A stretch of 64,000 bases of DNA from positions 10,507,119 through 10,571,118 of the forward strand of contig CM020618.1 in assembly GCA_009829735.1 (NCBI GenBank), given 5' to 3'. Shown here one piece after another: positions 29,562-39,350 of this stretch (position 1 is the first letter of the stretch; every line of letters starts with the position of its first letter). This DNA comes from Pyropia yezoensis. Its lineage: Eukaryota > Rhodophyta > Bangiophyceae > Bangiales > Bangiaceae. Made by a program: the position numbers and the translations under genes. Below the pieces are notes generated by a model. The model saw only the letters and a program-made list of their open reading frames with translations, was not told the DNA's origin and made no database searches.

Positions 29562-30821
29562 ATGCTGGCCTCCATGGAGCTCCCGCTCATTGACCTGGCG
29601 GCCCTGTTGCCCGACGCCTCCCCGCCCCTCCCTGACGGCGCCCGAGCGGCCGCGCTCGCTTCCCTCCGCGGCGCGCTGTCGGCAGTGGGCTTCTTCCACC
29701 TCACCAATCATGGCGTCAGCGCGGAGCTGCAGCGCCGTCTCCTCGCTGCCACGGCCGCCTTTTTTGACCTGCCCGCATCGAAAAAGGAGGCGGTCGCGCT
29801 GCGGGCCTGCCCTGGCTCGGGTCGTGGCTATCAGCGCCTCCGCGAGTCGGTCACCGCCGGGGCCGCCGACGTGCACGAGGCGGTTGACGTGTACGAGACG
29901 GTGGCGCCGGGCGACCCCTCCCTCTGCGGCGCTGTCGAGGCGCTGCGGACAGCGGCGGCGACCGGGGCGTCGGCTGACGCGGCGGCATCGGCGTTGACTG
30001 CGCTCGTGACGGCCGACAACCCGCGGCTGCCCGCCGACCTACACGCCACGCTGGACGAGTACGTGGCCGCCGCGCGGGCGGCGGCGGCCGCGACGCTGGG
30101 GGTGGTGGCCGAAGCGGCGGGCCTGGATGCCGCCACCGCTGCGGCGGTGGCAGAGGGCGCGTTTTGGAACGCCCGCCTCATCTCCTACCCTCCCGTCGAT
30201 GGTGCTGGTGCGAACGCGGACGCGGGCGTCGTCGACGGGTCGGTGCCGCCGCCGGCGGGCGAGCTCGGCTGCGGTGCCCACTGTGACTATGGGCTCCTGA
30301 CGCTCGTCGCCGCCACCCGCAACGCTGCGTCGCGGGGGTGCTTGCAGGTGTGGGCGCCCGACGCGGGTGCGCCCGGTGGGGGCACGTGGGTGGCGGCGGA
30401 CCCCCCGCCCGGGGCCCCCGCGGACACGCTCGTAGTCAACGTGGGGGACTGGCTGGCGGCCGTCACGGGGGGCGCCATCCGCAGCAGTCGCCACCGGGTC
30501 ATGTCCCCCACCCGTGGGGGGAGGGGGAAGGAGGACGACGGCGGCGGCGGCGGACGCGTCAGCGTGCCCTTCTTTTTCGAGCCCGCCCTGGATGCCCGGC
30601 CGGCGGCGTCGCTGCCTGTCACCACTGTGGCGGCCGCCGACGTGGCGGCGGCTGCGGCGGGAAAGGAGGACGAAGAGGGGAGTGAGGGCGCCGCCGCTGC
30701 TGCTCCCAGCAGCCTCGTCACCCGCTCTGGGAGGCGGGTGAGCTGCTACGGCGAGTTCCTTCTGTCCAAGGTGGCGACGAACTTTGCATTTGAGACGGCA
30801 GGGGGCGGGGGTGGCCTGTGA
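29562..30821 (+). CDS. 2-oxoglutarate/Fe(II)-dependent dioxygenase
   Basis: 419 aa from ATG 29562 (a second Met follows at 29574: MELPLIDLAAL). The N-terminal DIOX_N part has LRGALSAVGFFHLTNHGV and FFDLPASKKEAVA. The catalytic jelly roll has the iron ligands H240 and D242 (GAHCDYGLLTLV) and H311 (RSSRHRVMSP), plus the 2-oxoglutarate-binding R332-V-S334 (GRVSVPFFFEP). All essential residues are present. Related enzymes are isopenicillin-N-synthase-like oxygenases, plant gibberellin and flavonoid oxygenases and similar hydroxylases; the substrate cannot be read from sequence. A Gly/Asp-rich loop at ~318-331 and an Ala/Glu-rich insert at ~355-385 are local low-complexity expansions. No leader is obvious, so a cytosolic location is likely. 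Confidence 0.88.
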   Translation: MLASMELPLIDLAALLPDASPPLPDGARAAALASLRGALSAVGFFHLTNHGVSAELQRRLLAATAAFFDLPASKKEAVALRACPGSGRGYQRLRESVTAGAADVHEAVDVYETVAPGDPSLCGAVEALRTAAATGASADAAASALTALVTADNPRLPADLHATLDEYVAAARAAAAATLGVVAEAAGLDAATAAAVAEGAFWNARLISYPPVDGAGANADAGVVDGSVPPPAGELGCGAHCDYGLLTLVAATRNAASRGCLQVWAPDAGAPGGGTWVAADPPPGAPADTLVVNVGDWLAAVTGGAIRSSRHRVMSPTRGGRGKEDDGGGGGRVSVPFFFEPALDARPAASLPVTTVAAADVAAAAAGKEDEEGSEGAAAAAPSSLVTRSGRRVSCYGEFLLSKVATNFAFETAGGGGGL

Positions 30822-31502
30822 CGCGCGGCAAACGGGCATCGACCTGTCCGCCCGCGCGCGCGCCCGCCCGCCCGCCCGCTCATTCGTCCGTCCTCTCCTC
30901 GCCCCACGCATGAAAGTGGTGGTGGCGGCCACACCGTGAGGTTGTGAGGAAAAGGGGAGCGGGTTGCATCGACATCGCTGCTTCAATCAATACGCTTCTT
31001 ATCTGTGGAGGGAGGGGACATGTCCATCGCTGGCCCAAGCCCACCTACCCCATCGCGTGGCGTCCGCCTTGAGCCCAAAAAGCCCGCTGTCGCCGCCGCC
31101 GCCTCCGCCGCCGCCGCCGCCGCCGCCGCACGCGCCGCCGACGCGGGGGTGATGGCGTGCGGGTGTCACCCAGTGGAGCCCACAGGCCTGGATGTTCCCT
31201 CGAGGCAGAGCCGCCTCGATTGCCATCTTTCGACTCTGGCGCTCTCGTTCTCTCCGAGTGCGTTGATCTGCCCTTGACACGTGGCCCAAACGAGTAAACG
31301 AGGCACCCTCATCGCGCGGGTGGTCGTCAGCCCCCTCCCCGAGCCCCCCCGCATCGCCCCACATCACCCGCTCGCGCCCAGCGCGCGGTCGTGGTGGCCG
31401 CGCCTACCCCCCCTCCCCCCCCCCCCCCGGCTTCCTCTCCCCCAACCTCCCTCCCCGGTGCTCCCAGGCGTCCATGGCCGCCGCGCCAGCAGTCGCGGCG
31501 GC
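30822..31502. other. Intergenic interval before IF-3
   Basis: Contains a GCC-type trinucleotide run near 31090-31135 and the presumed IF-3 promoter. No gene supported. Confidence 0.5.
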
Positions 31503-32597
31503 ATGTCTCTTCTCCTTCGTGTCGCCCGCCTCACCGGCCCGGGCCGCGGTAGCCTGCGCCTGACGCGGCCGCCCGCCGGGCTCCCCCCGCTGGTCGGGGG
31601 GAACCAAGCCGCCGCCCCCCCCGCCACCGCCGCCGCCACCCGCACATCCGCGTCGGTGGCGGGTGCCGGTGGCAGCGTGCGGGGCGTGGGGGGGGGCGCC
31701 GGCGCCGGCGGCGGCCGCGCCTTTCCCCCGCGCCACTCGACGCGGGGTGGCGGCAGGCCGGGGGGGAGGGTTGGGGCCGGGGGGGGTGGTGGTGGCCGGG
31801 GGGGAGGGCGCGGTGGGGGTGGCCGTGGGGGTGGCGGTGGTGGCCGCCCCCACCGGGTCCACGGCGGACGCGACGGCCGCGGCGGCCGCGGGGGGGGAGG
31901 CGGTGGCGGCGGCGGCGGGGCGGGGCGGCCGGCGCTGCCGCCCGACGTGCGGGTGCTGCTGATTGGTGCCGACGGCGCCCGGCTGGGCACCGTTACGGGC
32001 GCCGAGGCGGTGGCGGCGGGCCGAGCGGCGGGCCTCGACGCGGTCATTGTGGGCGGCGGCGGCGACGGCGGCGGCGTAGCGCCGCCGCCCCCCCTGGTCG
32101 TGCGGCTCATGGACCTGGCGGCGGCCGAGGCGGCGGCCGCCGCCCGCGCGGTGGCGGGGGCCGAAAAGGCCGCCGCCGCGGCGCGGGCGTCGCGCAAGGC
32201 CAACGCCGTCAAGGAGCTGCGCGTCTCCCCCTCGATTGGTGAGGCGGACCTGGGCGTCAAGCTGCGGGCGGCGCGGGCGTTTCTAGAGTCTGGCCGCCGG
32301 GTGCGGCTGTACGTGATCTTTCGGCGGGGGCAGGCGGGCCTCGCCGACGCGGCGCGGGCGCTGCTAGCCAGCCTGCCCCCGCGGCTCGCCGACGTTGGCA
32401 CCGTGCAGCCGCGGGTGGACCGCCGGCCGCCTGCCGCCGCGGCGGGGGTTGATGCGGACGGGGGGGAGGCGCCACGCAAGCGGGAGCCCCTGGAGGTGAT
32501 GCTGCTGCCGATCAAGAAAAAGAGGGGCGGGGGGAAGGGGAAGGGGGGGGACGGGGCGGAAGGGGGGGGAGCGACTGGCACTGAGGGAGGGGGCTGA
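31503..32597 (+). CDS. Translation initiation factor IF-3, organellar
   Basis: 364 aa from ATG 31503, chosen because MSLLLRVARLTGPGRGSLRL is a good organelle presequence; the frame is open upstream without a better Met. Residues ~56-142 are an extreme Gly/Arg segment with several RGG triplets. The IF-3 N domain starts at ~149 (VRVLLIGADGARLG, AAGLDAVIV, VVRLMDL). A helical linker rich in Ala/Lys follows, then the C domain from ~233 (KANAVKELRVSPSIGEADLG, KLRAARAFLESGRRVRLYVI, EVMLLPIKKK). IF-3 binds the small ribosomal subunit, keeps it free of the large subunit and checks the initiator codon. Plastid targeting is more likely than mitochondrial but unproven. The RGG-rich segment is not part of the family fold. 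Confidence 0.88.
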   Translation: MSLLLRVARLTGPGRGSLRLTRPPAGLPPLVGGNQAAAPPATAAATRTSASVAGAGGSVRGVGGGAGAGGGRAFPPRHSTRGGGRPGGRVGAGGGGGGRGGGRGGGGRGGGGGGRPHRVHGGRDGRGGRGGGGGGGGGGAGRPALPPDVRVLLIGADGARLGTVTGAEAVAAGRAAGLDAVIVGGGGDGGGVAPPPPLVVRLMDLAAAEAAAAARAVAGAEKAAAAARASRKANAVKELRVSPSIGEADLGVKLRAARAFLESGRRVRLYVIFRRGQAGLADAARALLASLPPRLADVGTVQPRVDRRPPAAAAGVDADGGEAPRKREPLEVMLLPIKKKRGGGKGKGGDGAEGGGATGTEGGG

Positions 32598-33028
32598 ACT
32601 GCCGACAGGGGCGGCGTGCTGGGCAATGCAAAGGGGTGGACGGCAGGCAGAGAGAGCCTTGGAGGGGGGAAACCGTGCTGGGACGCTGGCGGTCGAGCCC
32701 CCCCCGCCCCTCGGCCGACGCCCGGCGGGTGGTGGGGCCCCGGTCGCCCACCGCCGTCACGCGGAAGGCGGGCCTGGTTGGGGACCACGCCCGTTGTCCG
32801 CTGCCGCCCCCTGCCCCAGTTATCGTGGCCTGGACCGCGGCGCGCGGCGGTAGCTCTCGACGCAGTTGCTGTTTATCGATGTGGTCAAGCGGCAACGGAA
32901 AACGCATCACACACGCGAGCGCGCTCGCGGGATGGACACCCCGTGCACGGTGGGTCCACCCCCACCATCCCCCCCGCCCCTCTGTCCTCCCTCCACCGCT
33001 TCCGTCTGCTGCTCGCCCCCCCCACACC
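32598..33028. other. Short interval between convergent IF-3 and RBR genes
   Basis: No gene supported; should contain the 3' ends of both transcripts. Confidence 0.5.
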
Positions 33029-34888
33029 CTACTCGGACCCCCTCTCGGATTGTCGTTGCGCATGCCGTCGGCGGCGGCGGCGGCTGAGGCGGTAGGCGCC
33101 GTACGGCACCCCCCCCACGACCGCCGCGGCGACAATGATGGGTGAGAACACGGCGCCCACCACAAACAGCCCAGAATAGACTGCCGCGTTGGCCGTCCGC
33201 ACGCACACGCACTGGCGGCCGGGCTGCTCACAGCAGGTGGGCAGGTAGCCGAGGCAGCGGTAGCAAAAGTAGGCGCCGCAGCGGGAACACGTGACGTGAG
33301 AGCACCCGCTATCCTTTTGGATGCGCACCTTGCAGCGGGGGCACGCGCGGGTGTGGAGGGCGGCCCACCGCCAAAACGAGACGGCCTGTTTGCGCACCGT
33401 CAAGGGGACGGCGGGCCGCTGGCAAGCGTGGCCAGCCGAGGAAAGCGACTCGCACAGCACGCAGTTGCGCGCGCCACAGTCGTGGCAGGTCACGGTGCCG
33501 GGCTGTGGGCCGGGCAACGCGCCGCCCTGCTCCGCGGCTGGAGGGGGGGGGGGCACCGCCGCTGCTGCCCCTCCCGCCAACAATGGGAGCGCCACTGGCT
33601 GGGGGGAAGCTGCAGATGAGGATGGGGAGCGGGGTGCTTGGGCCCCCGCCAGCGGGCTGCTTGCTGCCGACGCACCCGCCCCGGCGCCCGCCACCGCGTC
33701 GGCGCCCGACCTGGCATCGAGTGCCGGTGGTGGCGCAGACCCTTCTGGTAACCGCGGTGCAGGTTGCACCAGTGGTGGTGGCGTTGGCGGCGTCGGTGTC
33801 GGCGGCGGCGTCGGCGGCACGGCCGGCACCCGAGATAGCCGCCGGGAGGGAAGACCCAGTGGGAGCATCCCCCCCCCCCCCCCCCCCGCGCCCGCCAGCG
33901 CGATGCTCACCGCCGCGGGGTGGAGGCGGGCCCAGCAGCCCTCGGCGGCGCACCAGCGGGCGTCATTCTCCCCCCGTGACCGCGCCGAGTCGCGGGACCG
34001 AAAGTAGACGAGCTTGCGATACGTCCGCGGCGACACCAGCCGCTCCACATCCCCGTCAGTAGCGGCAATAAAACAGCCCCCGTGCAAGCAGGTGAGGCGG
34101 TCGTGCTTGCCCGAAAAGATCTCTGAAGTCAGGTAGGACTCATAGCACGACCTACAAAAGCCGTGGATACAGGCGGCAAGAGTGACCATCTCACCTAGGG
34201 GGAACCGCCCAAAGCAGACGGTGCACAGCTCGTTGCGGCGCCACCAGTCAGGTAGAACCAGCAACCCCGGGTTGAGCACGCAGTGCACCTCAGAGAGGGT
34301 GCCGCTGAGGCCCGAGGGGGCCGGGGCCTCGGAACCACCACCCCCGGCGCAGCCACCGCCACTTCCGCTGCCACTGCCGCTCCCTTGGTGACCGACCATG
34401 GAGCAGGCGTCGGCCACGACACCGCCGCTACCGGCAACGCTGCCGCTGCCATGGTGGCCGATGACGGAGCAGGTGTCGCCCACGGCGGGGACACCGTCAT
34501 TGTCGGGGTCCACCTCAGCCAGACCACCCGCCCGCGCAGCGCCACTCGCACCACCGCCGCCGCTACCAGCCGCACCGCCGCCGCTGCCAGCCGCACCGCC
34601 GCCACCACTTTCACCTCCGCCACCCCCGCCGCCGCCGCCGCCACCACCACCGCCACCGCCGCCACCCGCACCGCCGCCACTTACGCGGCCGCTACCCCCA
34701 CCGCCGTTGCGGTACACAGCCAGACTAGCGGCGCGAAGCTCATCGAGACGCAACTGCCTGGCCGCCTCACGCGCCTGTTGCCGGGCAACCGCCTCCCCGC
34801 TCGGGCCCGCGGGCACGGGGACGTCCCACACTCCGCCGTCCGCGCCCACGCGCAGCGTCATCACAACGTGCTCCGACGCACCCGCCAT
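33029..34888 (-). CDS. RBR-type E3 ubiquitin ligase with C-terminal membrane segment
   Basis: 619 aa from ATG 34888. RING1 begins at ~222 (LCTVCFGRFPLGEMVTLAAC, IHGFCRSCYESYL). An IBR half-site lies at ~467-489 (VTCHDCGARNCVLC). RING2 is at ~515-545 (CPRCKVRIQKDSGCSHVTC, CGAYFCYRCLGYL). By comparison with HHARI/parkin, the catalytic cysteine that carries the ubiquitin thioester is C529 in SGCSHVTC. A hydrophobic stretch at ~571-596 (GLFVVGAVFSPIIVAAAVVG) followed by an Arg cluster suggests membrane anchoring, as in RNF144/RNF19-type RBR ligases. A glycine run fills ~61-115, and a near-repeat (CSVIGHHGSGS / CSMVGHQGSGS) lies at ~140-175. The ~130-residue Pro/Ala-rich insert between RING1 and the IBR half-site is unusual. 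Substrates are unknown. Confidence 0.88.
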   Translation of the reverse strand: MAGASEHVVMTLRVGADGGVWDVPVPAGPSGEAVARQQAREAARQLRLDELRAASLAVYRNGGGGSGRVSGGGAGGGGGGGGGGGGGGGGGGESGGGGAAGSGGGAAGSGGGGASGAARAGGLAEVDPDNDGVPAVGDTCSVIGHHGSGSVAGSGGVVADACSMVGHQGSGSGSGSGGGCAGGGGSEAPAPSGLSGTLSEVHCVLNPGLLVLPDWWRRNELCTVCFGRFPLGEMVTLAACIHGFCRSCYESYLTSEIFSGKHDRLTCLHGGCFIAATDGDVERLVSPRTYRKLVYFRSRDSARSRGENDARWCAAEGCWARLHPAAVSIALAGAGGGGGGMLPLGLPSRRLSRVPAVPPTPPPTPTPPTPPPLVQPAPRLPEGSAPPPALDARSGADAVAGAGAGASAASSPLAGAQAPRSPSSSAASPQPVALPLLAGGAAAAVPPPPPAAEQGGALPGPQPGTVTCHDCGARNCVLCESLSSAGHACQRPAVPLTVRKQAVSFWRWAALHTRACPRCKVRIQKDSGCSHVTCSRCGAYFCYRCLGYLPTCCEQPGRQCVCVRTANAAVYSGLFVVGAVFSPIIVAAAVVGGVPYGAYRLSRRRRRRHAQRQSERGSE

Positions 34889-36267
34889 GACGGCAACGAC
34901 CCCAAGGGTGGGAAGGGGGGAGGGGGAGGGGGAGGGGGGGAGGGGGAGGGGGGGAGGAGGAGGGGGCAGGAAGGGGGGAAAGGTGGAAGGAAACGAGCCA
35001 AGCAGTTACGGTATCACACATGCAAAAGCGGGGCAGAAGGGGAAAGAGGACAAACGAGAACCGCCACAGTTGCCCGCCGACGTTGCAAGAAAACGCAGCC
35101 CGAGGGACTTCATGCACCGACGGTGGCAAAAGTCGTCGGTGTGCCGCTGCAGGCAATCACGACCATCCAGGAGCGGCGTGGGGGGGGCAGCGAAAAAAAG
35201 CAACGAAAGGACGAAGAACGACAACCGCCGGCGCTCGCCCTGGACGTGTCAGGCATGGACGTGTCAGGCATGGGCGGGGGAAAAACAGACAGACGACCGG
35301 CGCAGAGACAATAAAAACAAAACAAAAAACAACAACCACCACCCCAGAGGCTAGAGAGACAGGCCCAACGGGTCCCCCAATCCGCCCCCTACACCCCCGC
35401 AAGCCACCCGTCCACACAAGGGGTCCACACAAAAAAAAACGCACCTTCACAAGCGGGGGGGCATCTCCCACGCCACCCCGCCCCCCCAACCCCACGACCC
35501 AACTGACCACCGCCGCCCGTCGCAGGCGAGAGCGCGGACACGCGCCGTCCAGACAAACAGAGCAGATGGGTGGGGGAGGAGAAGGAAGAGAGACCGGGGG
35601 GGATGTGGGGGGGCGGGGTTGGGAGAGGAGGGGCAGGGGGGGGGGGGGGGGGGGGGCAGAGAGGGTTAGAAGGCCCCAGGGGGGGGGGGGGGGGGTGGGG
35701 GGGGAGGGGGAGGGCGTCCCACGCCGCGGCGCCGCGCGCGTCACGGCGGCGGCGGCAGGCGCGCGCTGCCCACACCCGACGGCGGGTCTCTCTCTGTCCA
35801 CCGAGACAGCCCCCCGCAGGGCAGGCGGGGGGCGGGGAGGAGGACGGCGGCCGCCGCGGTAGCCGCTCTTGCGGCCGAGGCGGTCGCGCACGGGGCGGCG
35901 CGGGGGCGAGACGGTTGGCCCGCGTAACGGGGAGGATGGGCGGGTGGTGTGCGGAGGTGGGGGGGGGGCGGCGTTGGGGGTGGGGGAGGCGGTGGTGGGG
36001 GCCGCGGGGGCTGTCTTTCCAGCGGCAACGAGGACAGCGCCACCGCCAAGAGACCCTGCAGCGACGTGGCTGGGGGGTGGGGGGGGGTGGGGGGGTGGCT
36101 GCAGCTGGCTCTGCCCACCCGTGCCGTGCACGGCCCCGCGGGCTCGGCTGTCTCGCTTGCTTTTTCTTCTCCAGGTGGCAATGGTGTGACATCGTCCAAC
36201 GAAAAGAGTCCACGTGGATCCTTTGTAGTGGAAAGGTCTGACGAGATTTCTCGTCCAGACATACATA
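34889..36267. other. G-rich interval between RBR gene and a pogo element
   Basis: Dominated by long G-runs and gggga-type repeats (for example 34915-34975 and 35636-35705). Open frames on both strands reflect composition. No gene supported. Confidence 0.5.
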
Positions 36268-37044
36268 CAGTCATTATTCGGTTATATGCGGCTCGATTAT
36301 ATGACAGGGTCACATAATCAAGCTTCCTCGCCCGAGGGCGATTCCTGTTTTCCAGAGAGTTGCCCCATAATTTTATGCGTTGCGCAGGACTGACCGTGGG
36401 AGCGCCTCACCGATTCGGCTCATCCCTCTCGCTGACGCCGCCGCCGACCAACACCATCCGGAGGGACGCCGCCAAGATAATCGCTGAGGAGTGGGAGAAG
36501 GTCACTGCGGTGCAGCTGGCTAACTGCTGGTTTCACTGCAGAGGTCTTGCCGGACGAGGCAGCCGCGGAAGTGCGCCGGCAGCTGCACGGGGTCGTACCA
36601 GTGGCGGATAACGTCCACACTGGCGTTTCTGAGGTGGTAGCTTTGATGGCTAACAGCCGCTTGTGGGACGATTTTCAGGGTGTGTCTGACAGTGAGCGCT
36701 CCGTTGCTGTTGAGCAGTGGTTTGCTGCGGAGGATGATGTGGAGGCGTTGGATGAGACGGTCGACATGGCGCTAGGGGAGGGGGAGGTCGAGTGCGAGGA
36801 GTAGATGCCGTCGTGCTATTATGGTTGTGACTGGTCGTGCGTAGGAAGCAACTTGTGCGCCTGACTGGTGCGCCCTGCTCGCCTCACCCGATGACGCGGA
36901 TTTCTTGCGAGCGTGTAATTTGATCGGTCGACACTACTGCGACGCCCGGCGGTGTTTGTCAGTCCACGCACTCGTTGCGAATCCGCTGTAAATGATAATC
37001 CGATTTAACCCCTAGCCCCCCTTCATATAGTCGAATAATGACTG
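36268..37044 (+). mobile_element. Pogo/Tigger deletion derivative with TIRs and TA duplication (777 bp)
   Basis: The left end CAGTCATTATTCGGTTATATG pairs with the right end CATATAGTCGAATAATGACTG with two mismatches. Both ends are flanked by TA (36266-36267 and 37045-37046). Inside is only the C-terminal part of a transposase, so it is non-autonomous and would depend on an enzyme supplied elsewhere. It ends about 220 bp from the TrpE stop codon. Confidence 0.85.
36417..36804 (+). pseudogene. Pogo/Tigger transposase C-terminal fragment
   Basis: The first frame reads RRDAAKIIAEEWEKVTAVQL and ANCWFHCRGL, matching the post-catalytic W-x(n)-ANCW helix of pogo/Tigger transposases. After a one-base shift near 36540 it continues as EAAAEVRRQLHGVVPVADNV and ends in an acidic tail at 36804. 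The HTH domains and the DDE core are deleted. Confidence 0.7.
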
Positions 37045-37265
37045 TACTTCTTGGGTAGGTTCGGTTCCATTGATGCCCAAGAGCTCGCCTGCACTACGTC
37101 TCCACCGCGGTTCTCATGTACAGTACTGTACGTCGACGCCGCTACACCTACAGCTACTCTCACCGCGGACCGCGTAGTCGCCCGCGCAACACCCACCCGA
37201 CGCCCGTCCCCCAACGTTCCACACCCCCCCCACCCCCTTCCTCCCCCTACTTCCACCGAACCCTT

Positions 37266-39350
37266 TCAAAACGCCTCCTCGGCCAGGTCAATGGCGCGGC
37301 CGAGCGCCATTGCCTTGTTGACCGTCTCTACAAACTCCGCGTCTGGGTCCGAGTCGGCCACAATCCCCGCCCCCGCCTGGAGGTAGTAGACCCAGTGGGG
37401 CACCCCCGAGTCTGGGTCCGCCACCGGCTGGGCGGGGAGGACCATGGTGCGCAGCGCGAGCGCAATGTTCATGTCATCGTGGAAGGAGATCCACCCAACG
37501 CCGCCGCCATAGGGCCCCCGGCGGGTCGGCTCGAGGTCGTCAATGATCTGCATCGCCCGCACCTTGGGCGCCCCCGACACGGTGCCCGCGGGGAGGGTAG
37601 AGCGGAGGGCGTCCCACGAGGAAAACTCGGGGCGGAGCTCCCCGACCACCGTCGACGACAGGTGCATCACGTGGGAGAAGCGCTCCACCTCCATCAGCCG
37701 CAGCGGCTTGACCGTCCCGTAGGCGGCGACGCGGCCCACGTCGTTGCGGCCAAGGTCCACCAGCATCACGTGCTCGGCCCGGTCCTTCTCGTCTGCCAGC
37801 AGCTCCGCCGCAAGCGCCTCGTCCTCAGCCGCATCCTTCCCGCGACGGCGGGTGCCGGCGAGCGGCCGGTTGGTCAGCGTCCGGTCCACGACGCGGCACA
37901 GGATCTCGGGGGAGGAGGCAACCAGCACCACGTCGTCGCTCTGCATGTAGATCATGTAGGGCGACGGGTTGATGATGCGCAATGCGCGGTAGACGGAAAA
38001 GGGGTCCGACGCAGAGCGGCGCTCAAAGCGCTGAGACAGCACAATCTGAAAGGCGTCGCCCTCCACAATGTGCTCCTTGCACCGGCGGACGCCCTCAAGA
38101 AACTCTGGCTTTGTCATGTTACTTGGGTTGACCGCCCGGCTGGCCGGCGCGTCCACGTCCAGGTCCACAGCGCCGGGAGTGAGGGGCGACAGCGGCGTCG
38201 CGCGGGATACCACCCCCGCAAGCTCCGCCAGTGAGCCCAGCGCCGCCGAGTGCGCGGCGTCCACGTCGCCCCCAAACTCGGTCACGTCTGCCCAGTGGAC
38301 GACGTAGGCCATCTTGCCAACGTGGTCAAAGACGATCACGTCACGGTAGAGCCCAAAGTGGAGGTCGGCAAAATGCCGGTCGTCGGTGGGGGCTGACTCA
38401 AACGGCAGCTTCTTGGACTCGGTGTACCGCACCGTGTCGTAGCCGCCATACCCAACCCAGCCACCCGCAAAGGTCTGACCCGCGCCGGGCAGGTGGGGCG
38501 TCACCGCCGCCTTGAGCTCCTGTTCCGTCATCTCCCGCAGCAGCGCCCACGGGTCGTCCACGTGGTCCAGCGTGCGCACAGTCGGGGCGGGCGCAAGTGG
38601 GGCGTCATGGACCTCCCCGCCCCCCTCCCTTCCCTCCCCCTCCCCCCCTTCTGTCGCCGCCGCCGTCGCCGACGCCGCCGCTGCTGCCGCCGCCGCGCCC
38701 TGCACCCGGCTGGCGCGGTGGTCTACAATCCGCACCGCGTTGGCGGTGGCGGACACCTCCACACACGGCCGGGCGCCGACAAACGAGTAGCGCCCGACGG
38801 TGCCCGACGTGGACACCGACTCGAGGAGGAAGCTGGGCGTGCGGATGTCATCGGCAGCGACCAGGCAGCGGTAGGCCAGGACGGGGGTGAGGGCGTCGGA
38901 GAAGATGCGGCGCCAGACGGGCACCAGCCGCACGCCGGGGGCAGAGGCGGCCAGCTGCCGGAACGACTGAAGGCTGGTGCCCACAAAGGCGTGCTCGGGG
39001 CCGGGGCACGTCACGCCCTTCGCGACTGCCTCGGCAGTGGCGGCGGCAGCGGCAGCGGCGGCGGCGGAAGCGGCAGAGGCAGCCGCGGCGAGGGGGGCGG
39101 GGGCGGGGGAGGAGGCCGCAGCAGACGCGCCGCCGGCGGGCGTCGCGGCCGTTGCGGTCAGGACAGCCCGCCGGCCGCCACGGGGCAGCAGGGGCGGGAC
39201 AGCGCCGCCGCCGCCGCCGCCGCCGCCGCCACGGCGGCGGCGGGGCGGCGGCGGGCCCAGCCGGCGGGGATCTGCCGCCGCGCCCACCCGCCCGAGGGGC
39301 AGGCCCGCGGGTAGGCCCGCAAACGCCGCAGGGGGCGGCTGCTTGGCCAT
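37266..39350 (-). CDS. TRPE: Anthranilate synthase component I, plastid-targeted
   Basis: 694 aa from ATG 39350. The Arg/Ala/Gly/Pro-rich first ~110 residues look like a plastid transit peptide. The enzyme starts at ~118. LLES at 175-178 (PSFLLESVSTSGTVGRYSF) is the conserved Trp feedback-binding site. Catalytic and chorismate-binding motifs are all present: LAGTRRRGKD (497-506), VDLGRNDVGRV (531-541), SHVMHLSSTVVGEL (559-572), PAGTVSGAPKVRAM (587-600), YYLQAGAGIVADS (655-667). It converts chorismate and ammonia (or Gln with component II) to anthranilate, the first step of Trp synthesis. No glutaminase domain is fused, so it needs a separate component II; in red algae that gene (trpG) is commonly plastid-encoded. 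An Ala/Glu/Gly insert at ~218-248 interrupts the N-terminal domain. Confidence 0.95.
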   Translation of the reverse strand: MAKQPPPAAFAGLPAGLPLGRVGAAADPRRLGPPPPRRRRGGGGGGGGGAVPPLLPRGGRRAVLTATAATPAGGASAAASSPAPAPLAAAASAASAAAAAAAAATAEAVAKGVTCPGPEHAFVGTSLQSFRQLAASAPGVRLVPVWRRIFSDALTPVLAYRCLVAADDIRTPSFLLESVSTSGTVGRYSFVGARPCVEVSATANAVRIVDHRASRVQGAAAAAAAASATAAATEGGEGEGREGGGEVHDAPLAPAPTVRTLDHVDDPWALLREMTEQELKAAVTPHLPGAGQTFAGGWVGYGGYDTVRYTESKKLPFESAPTDDRHFADLHFGLYRDVIVFDHVGKMAYVVHWADVTEFGGDVDAAHSAALGSLAELAGVVSRATPLSPLTPGAVDLDVDAPASRAVNPSNMTKPEFLEGVRRCKEHIVEGDAFQIVLSQRFERRSASDPFSVYRALRIINPSPYMIYMQSDDVVLVASSPEILCRVVDRTLTNRPLAGTRRRGKDAAEDEALAAELLADEKDRAEHVMLVDLGRNDVGRVAAYGTVKPLRLMEVERFSHVMHLSSTVVGELRPEFSSWDALRSTLPAGTVSGAPKVRAMQIIDDLEPTRRGPYGGGVGWISFHDDMNIALALRTMVLPAQPVADPDSGVPHWVYYLQAGAGIVADSDPDAEFVETVNKAMALGRAIDLAEEAF

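Noticed and set aside
31364..32788. 474-codon minus-strand frame opposite IF-3
   Set aside because: Shadow of the IF-3 gene in very GC-rich DNA; low-complexity Pro/Ala/Arg with no domain.
35157..36266. 369-codon minus-strand frame
   Set aside because: Pro-rich reading of long G-runs; no domain and no conserved start.
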